Part shown: one piece after another, positions 34,197-37,953 of the stretch
Layout of the letters: the number at the start of each line of letters is the position of its first letter
How positions within the stretch are numbered: position 1 is the first letter of the stretch
Source: Tritrichomonas foetus
Lineage: Eukaryota; Parabasalia; Tritrichomonadida; Tritrichomonadidae
Direction of reading: 5' to 3'
Assembly: GCA_001839685.1 (NCBI GenBank)
Contig: MLAK01001148.1
Location: 237,568-275,520 of the forward strand
DNA length: 37,953 nucleotides
The notes under the pieces: generated by a model
Database searches by the model: none
Seen by the model: only the letters and a program-made list of their open reading frames with translations
Told to the model about the DNA's origin: nothing
Translations under genes and position numbers: made by a program

Positions 34197-35801
34197 ATGA
34201 AAATCCTCAAAATAGACAACAATACAAAAGAAGAGCGTCCTCAACTCATATCCATTTGTATCATCGAAATTCCTTCCTTTGTTTCCATCTTTTTCATTCT
34301 CCTCATTTTAGCAAGCATCATATTCGGACTCAGTTTCGGAACAAAAGTCGAAGACATGCATCGAATGATCAACGTAAAAATCGACCTTCCATTCAACTAC
34401 AAATACCCACAGACGCTTTCGTTCAAAATGTCGAATTTAACATTGGCGAATAAATTTGTATCGATCTCCATTTTTTTCAAACGGCAGAAAAACATATCAC
34501 CTCGGAAAGTTATTATTTCAAACGCCTCTTTTAATATTTACTTCGAAATTCTACGATATTCGAAAAATACGGAAATGCGATTTGTGAACAGTAAAATTAA
34601 TAGCTCAGAGTTACCTAAACCATTACGCGAAGAGAATAATTCATTACAACCCAAATCTCAGCAGGAAAACCAACTTTGTGATTCCATAGGTCAAAAAGAC
34701 GATAAGAATGGTCAAAAAGACGATAACAATTGGCAAAAAAGTTATGTCAATAGTCAAAAATTCCACATGTTATCAAAAAGTTCGATATCACCATCAGAAC
34801 AAGTCAGAAAAATTCTGAATCCCAACGATGAAGAAATACATCAATATAAATTTGTAAACCAAAATTTGTCACAAACTAAAAAACGATCTCATAAAGCTAA
34901 TCAACTCTTCATTTTTAAGGAAGGAAAACTCAATAGTTGTAGTAACCAGATATTTGTATTATATGATATTAATAATGTTGATGCAAATTTCAAAATTGAA
35001 GTTACTAGTTCATCACACAATTACTCCTGTATCCAAGCAGATGTTCGAACACATTCCCAAATTTATGGCGAACTTGAAAGCAAATTTTCAATTTGTGCCG
35101 GTTGTATTGGTTGTATTGTTTTGCTAATATATTTTTCTCAAATAGCAATAATTGGATTTAGAGAATGTCAACTAGAAACAAAAATTATATTATTTAGCCT
35201 TCCGTTTGTTTTTATTACTTCAGATGTATTTGTCTGGGTTTTTGAAATATCATCATCATTTCTGCATCACATGTCATACATTTCTCAATCATTTCTTTGG
35301 AATTTAAATAAGCTTGCACTTTATGTTTGTGGTATTATGCATTACAATTCAGATTCACGGTTTCCACTATACACTTACATTTTATTTTTCATCATATTTG
35401 TGGCAGATGCAATAGCAGCTGAATTTCAATACCAATTTATTCAACGGTTTGGAATATATAGTGATACGTTTTTCACGCAAACTGTCATCAAAGTATCCTT
35501 TAATTTGATTTCATTCTTTATTTGGACAATCATGTGTTTGAAGGACGATAGACGAGGTGGTATTTTTTTGGTTTATTTCATAGTTTTTTGGCTTTTTCAG
35601 GCCTTTCTTACTATTTTTGTGAATTCCCTTGATTTATTTGGGCGACAGTTCTTTTATTACATTTCAAACAAAATATTTTCTATTCTGTTCACAATTTTTT
35701 CTGTTGTTGTGATGTTTCCGTTATACAAAAAGCGGGTTATTGCCGATGAATCATCAATAATTAGTGATGCTTACTTTTGGCACAGGGAGGACCAACTGTA
35801 A
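34197..35801 (+). CDS. Eight-helix membrane protein with lumenal domain (Wntless/TMEM181-like topology)
   Basis: 534 residues. One N-terminal helix (about 23-46) is followed by a ~250-residue soluble domain (50-297) and seven more helices (about 298-320, 328-350, 364-382, 390-408, 430-448, 455-475, 490-508), then a 25-residue acidic tail. One helix plus a lumenal domain plus seven helices is the architecture of Wntless and TMEM181 (GOST superfamily), which handle cargo in the Golgi and endosomes. Family-specific motifs could not be confirmed by eye, so this is an architectural match. The lumenal domain starts and ends with beta-rich stretches and contains a hydrophilic insert (about 140-235) with a short repeat QKDDKNGQKDDNNWQKS and several Asn-x-Ser/Thr sites. 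The stop reads TAAAA. Alternative: another seven-helix receptor-like protein. Confidence 0.6.
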   Translation: MKILKIDNNTKEERPQLISICIIEIPSFVSIFFILLILASIIFGLSFGTKVEDMHRMINVKIDLPFNYKYPQTLSFKMSNLTLANKFVSISIFFKRQKNISPRKVIISNASFNIYFEILRYSKNTEMRFVNSKINSSELPKPLREENNSLQPKSQQENQLCDSIGQKDDKNGQKDDNNWQKSYVNSQKFHMLSKSSISPSEQVRKILNPNDEEIHQYKFVNQNLSQTKKRSHKANQLFIFKEGKLNSCSNQIFVLYDINNVDANFKIEVTSSSHNYSCIQADVRTHSQIYGELESKFSICAGCIGCIVLLIYFSQIAIIGFRECQLETKIILFSLPFVFITSDVFVWVFEISSSFLHHMSYISQSFLWNLNKLALYVCGIMHYNSDSRFPLYTYILFFIIFVADAIAAEFQYQFIQRFGIYSDTFFTQTVIKVSFNLISFFIWTIMCLKDDRRGGIFLVYFIVFWLFQAFLTIFVNSLDLFGRQFFYYISNKIFSILFTIFSVVVMFPLYKKRVIADESSIISDAYFWHREDQL

Positions 35802-36138
35802 AACTTAACAAATGTTTGATAAAATTGTCATTTCAAGTTCACATTAAGTTTTACATTTCTTTGACTTTGATTATTTTTTTTGAATTGATTGAATTCTTTA
35901 CGTTTGTTTCTATCTCTAGTTTTTTCTGGTTTTTGTCTATGTTTGACATAATTTAATGTTTTAATCATACAATAGAAAAAATTAGTCAAACATTTGTTGA
36001 AATCTCCAATTTGAAGGTGATGGTGGTGGTGTTATCATGAAGATTATCAGCTTCCGGTATCTATACTTAACATATCTTGGCATTTTAAATGCTTATATTA
36101 CCAATTATTTGTGTAATTAAAAATACTTAATCGGTATT
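35802..36138. other. Intergenic, no gene seen
   Basis: AT-rich 3' region with a short GGTGATGGTGGTGGTG run near 36017-36032. No gene recognised. Confidence 0.5.
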
Positions 36139-36202
36139 TCTTTTTATTAATTTTCTTTTTATTAATTTTCTTTTTATTGATTTTCTTTTTATTAATTTTT
36201 TC
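36139..36202. repeat. Tandem repeat, 4 x 16 bp
   Basis: Four units of TCTTTTTATTAATTTT start at 36139, 36155, 36171 and 36187; the third has one change (ATTGATT). The period equals that of the left-edge repeat (16 bp) and both share CTTTTTAT, possibly by chance in such DNA. Confidence 0.92.
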
Positions 36203-36550
36203 AAAAAATTGAATTAGGACCATAAACTTTGAGGAAATCGTGTAAAATCCATGTTAATGCACATTACATGCACTAGTATCAAATAAAATGTAAATGTTCA
36301 ATATATAATTCTAATTCATGAACAGATTAGCTGCAAAATTCTTTATACTGAGGAATTTGGTGTAATTTTTAAATATATTTATAGGTTCCACTTATTGACA
36401 CTTTTATGCCCAAAAAAGTGCTCTAATCGATATAAATAGTGAAGTGTAAAATTTTTGGGAAAATTTATTTTTTAGAAAGACCATTTATCTCTTCAAAATT
36501 TGACTATTGAATTACTGTTAATCAAATATTGATCGTCACATTGAGATATC
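36203..36550. other. Intergenic, nothing seen
   Basis: AT-rich, all frames broken; no repeat or RNA signal recognised. Confidence 0.5.

Positions 36551-36579
<29 letters not shown>
36551..36579. repeat. Poly-A tract, 29 bases
   Basis: An uninterrupted run of 29 A on the plus strand, then G and four more A. It could be a simple repeat or the tail of a retroposed sequence; no element was seen upstream. Confidence 0.95.
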
Positions 36580-36581
<2 letters not shown>

Positions 36582-36804
36582 AAAGTAAACCGTTATAATC
36601 ATCGTCTTGTTGAGGTGAAATGCAAAGGCTAAATATACTTCATTTCCCCACAGGTCAAAAATAGCAGTTAAGGACAAATTTATATTGATATGTTCTTTTC
36701 ACCTCTATAAATATCTAGCCCTGCCTTTTTCAAATGTTGGTAAGGCTTGCAAGGGCCAGTAATTTTTGGTAGTGACCACAAAAAAAATTTTATGTGGACA
36801 GTGG

Positions 36805-36806
<2 letters not shown>

Positions 36807-36837
<31 letters not shown>

Positions 36838-36853
36838 GGGGGGGGGGGGGGGN
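36807..36853. repeat. Poly-T (30) then poly-G (16) ending in N
   Basis: Thirty T (36807-36836) run straight into sixteen G (36837-36852) and an N at 36853, followed by CTCCGCCCC and CCCCCC. Such a junction is more like a sequencing or gap-filling artefact than genome sequence. Confidence 0.9.
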
Positions 36854-37243
36854 CTCCGCCCCAAACCCCCCGTGCAAACTATTTCCAAAGTAATTACTTC
36901 TTTTTTTTTTTTTAAAAAAAAAATCTATTTTTTAAATTTGAAAATATGCTCTTAATAAGGAAATCAAAACGTTCCCTCACATATTGAATGTTTATTTGAC
37001 CAGTAGACTCATTTCTCATCAATCAATGATACATCAATAAAAGAACATGGATAATAGTTGCAAATACACAATCTACATGCCTTTCAAAAAAAAATTACAG
37101 TATTCAAATGCCAAATAACAATTGCTTAAATGATCATGTTTTTCATTTATTACTTCGTGAGGAATATCGTGCTTGAATTTACAATATGAAAATTTGTGAT
37201 TTGAACATTTTGTTGGCTACAATAGTAGTTATATTAAAAAGTG
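36854..37243. other. Intergenic, nothing seen
   Basis: AT-rich; includes a T-run followed by an A-run near 36900-36922. No coding frame of note. Confidence 0.5.
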
Positions 37244-37334
37244 GAAATGGTACCCACCCCAAAAATGAGAAATTTCATGTCTCACCTATTGCTCGCCGCG
37301 AAATCTGCCAAACATTTTCGACAAGTACCATTTC
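37244..37334. repeat. Inverted-repeat-bounded element, copy 1 (91 bp)
   Basis: Begins GAAATGGTACCCACCCC and ends AGTACCATTTC, so the 10-bp ends GAAATGGTAC and GTACCATTTC are exact inverted repeats. The interior is GC-richer than its surroundings (CTCGCCGCGAAATCTGCC) and has a second small inverted repeat, TGAGA...TCTCA. It is about 90% identical to copy 2. No target duplication recognised. Could be a miniature transposon, a terminal repeat of a larger element, or a structured RNA. Confidence 0.85.
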
Positions 37335-37418
37335 GCACTCCTTAATGCATAAATGAACTGATTAACTACAAATAAATGACCTCATTAATGATAAATCAGT
37401 AGTATATGTTAAGCTGTG

Positions 37419-37508
37419 GAAATGGTACCCACCCCAAAAATGAGAAATTTCTCGTCTCACCTATCGTTCGCCGCGAAATCTGCCAAAATTTTTGACTAGT
37501 ACCATTTC
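37419..37508. repeat. Inverted-repeat-bounded element, copy 2 (90 bp)
   Basis: Same ends and interior as copy 1, same orientation, 175 bases downstream. Differences are a few substitutions (for example TTTCATG to TTTCTCG) and a one-base length change; the ends and the CGCCGCGAAATCTGCCAAA core are unchanged. Both copies are preceded by GTG, and a CAAATAAATG string recurs downstream of each copy, so the duplicated unit may extend beyond the inverted repeats. Confidence 0.85.
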
Positions 37509-37534
37509 AACATCCTATGACAAATAAATGGTAA

Positions 37535-37622
37535 AAATGAATGACACATCACTTAACCCATTAACGTTTTCATGAATGACACATCACTGACCCATCACTT
37601 TCCCCATCACTGATAACATTAA
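37535..37622. repeat. Short ATGACACATCACT repeats
   Basis: GAATGACACATCACT occurs at about 37539 and 37574, followed by shorter CCCATCACT-type copies (CCCATCACTTTCCCCATCACTGATAAC). Low-complexity duplication upstream of the edge ORF. Confidence 0.6.
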
Positions 37623-37722
37623 TGATAACATCCATCCACACCCACCCATTGGTGTTTTTAAATCGCTTGACAAAAATTCGCTCAGTTTTAAAAATAATTT
37701 TTTATTTTTTTCTGTATATAAA

Positions 37723-37953
37723 ATGATATCCCAGAANGCACTCCTTTTAAAGCTGAAAANGGCAGATATTTTGAAACTCGATGGCTTTAGTAATCATTCA
37801 CATTTAAGCTTAAAAGATTTGAAAGAAATATTAACAGATGTGNTGATTGATTATAATCTTTCAGCAAGGGCAACAATCAACGACTACAAACAAGCATATA
37901 ATGAACATAAACGTAAGATTCAAAAACAAATTGATGACCAATTATTCAAATCA
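37723..37953 (+). CDS. Partial ORF, unknown protein, runs off the right edge
   Basis: 77 codons from the ATG at 37723, open to the last base, with three unknown bases (37737, 37760, 37843) each touching one codon. Readable residues include ADILKLDGFSNHSHLSLKDL and ARATINDYKQAYNEHKRKIQ, helical and charged, with a possible SAP/LEM-like helix-loop-helix look but no firm match. It lies just after the two inverted-repeat copies and may belong to the same repeated element, which would explain the ambiguous bases (collapsed near-identical copies). Confidence 0.5.
   Translation, partial: MISQXALLLKLKXADILKLDGFSNHSHLSLKDLKEILTDVXIDYNLSARATINDYKQAYNEHKRKIQKQIDDQLFKS

Noticed and set aside
34139..34453. 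104-codon frame overlapping the start of the eight-helix protein
   Set aside because: It is out of frame, His/Arg-biased and begins without a clear ATG; the overlapping frame has a clean membrane helix and continues for 534 codons.
36017..36032. GGTGATGGTGGTGGTG run as a minisatellite
   Set aside because: It is only about 16 bases, too short to call a repeat element.
36680..36877. 65-codon minus-strand frame with Pro and Lys runs
   Set aside because: It is the translation of the poly-G/poly-T run and crosses an N.

Overview
The window reads as nuclear DNA of a gene-dense, AT-rich protist, most likely a parabasalid (trichomonad, Tritrichomonas/Trichomonas type). Reasons: long intronless genes on both strands including a 3018-codon one; standard stop codons; very short apparent 5' leaders, several with a TCA-type initiator-like motif close to the ATG (TCATTTA touching the ATG at 32243; TCATTA 8 bases before the ATG at 19860); stop codons that read TAAA; prokaryote-like metabolic enzymes (group-A-type glucokinase, GlmM-like mutase, ThiI) next to clearly eukaryotic ones (PDS5-like, PRCC-like, giant HECT ligase); and decayed copies of multigene families (PP1-like phosphatase, ankyrin protein, hAT transposase). 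The assignment is an inference; another AT-rich anaerobic protist such as Entamoeba cannot be excluded by eye.

Layout. 1-160: 16/32-bp tandem repeat. 489-1541(-): N2227/carnosine-N-methyltransferase-like enzyme. 2033-3442(+): phosphohexomutase. 3869-4195(-): small PTTG1IP-like Cys-rich membrane protein, divergent from 4723-6180(+), a ThiI-type tRNA sulfurtransferase. 6364-15420(-): giant HECT E3 ligase. 15982-16220(+): broken coiled-coil gene carrying an 18-bp repeat. About 16515-16588(-): tRNA-Val-like fossil. 16637-19279(+): PDS5-like HEAT-repeat protein. 19531-19860(-): tiny single-pass membrane protein. 20583-21420(+): PP1-like phosphatase pseudogene. 21559-22671(-): glucokinase. About 23205-23520(+): hAT transposase remnant.

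24266-25369(+): Ser/Thr kinase. 25864-28206(+): protein of eight degenerate EF-hand-pair-like modules. About 28396-28650(-): unrecognised coding remnant. 28890-29348(+): PRCC-like splicing-associated protein. 29861-30823(+): protein resembling DUF4708/C18orf63. 31139-32225(-): broken ankyrin gene, divergent from 32243-33661(+), an ARM/HEAT-like protein. 34197-35801(+): membrane protein with Wntless/TMEM181-like topology. The right end (35800-37953) is repeat-rich: a 4x16-bp repeat, poly-A, a poly-T/poly-G run with an N, two 90-91-bp GC-richer repeats with terminal inverted repeats, and the start of an ORF running off the edge.

The genes do not form an operon or pathway; this is an ordinary housekeeping neighbourhood with interspersed fossils. 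Glucokinase and the mutase both act on hexose phosphates but are 18 kb apart and unlinked in control as far as can be seen. No defence island, CRISPR, intact transposon or biosynthetic cluster was found. The most unusual items are the eukaryotic ThiI, the DUF4708-like gene, the eight-module EF-hand-like protein and the paired inverted-repeat elements at the right edge.
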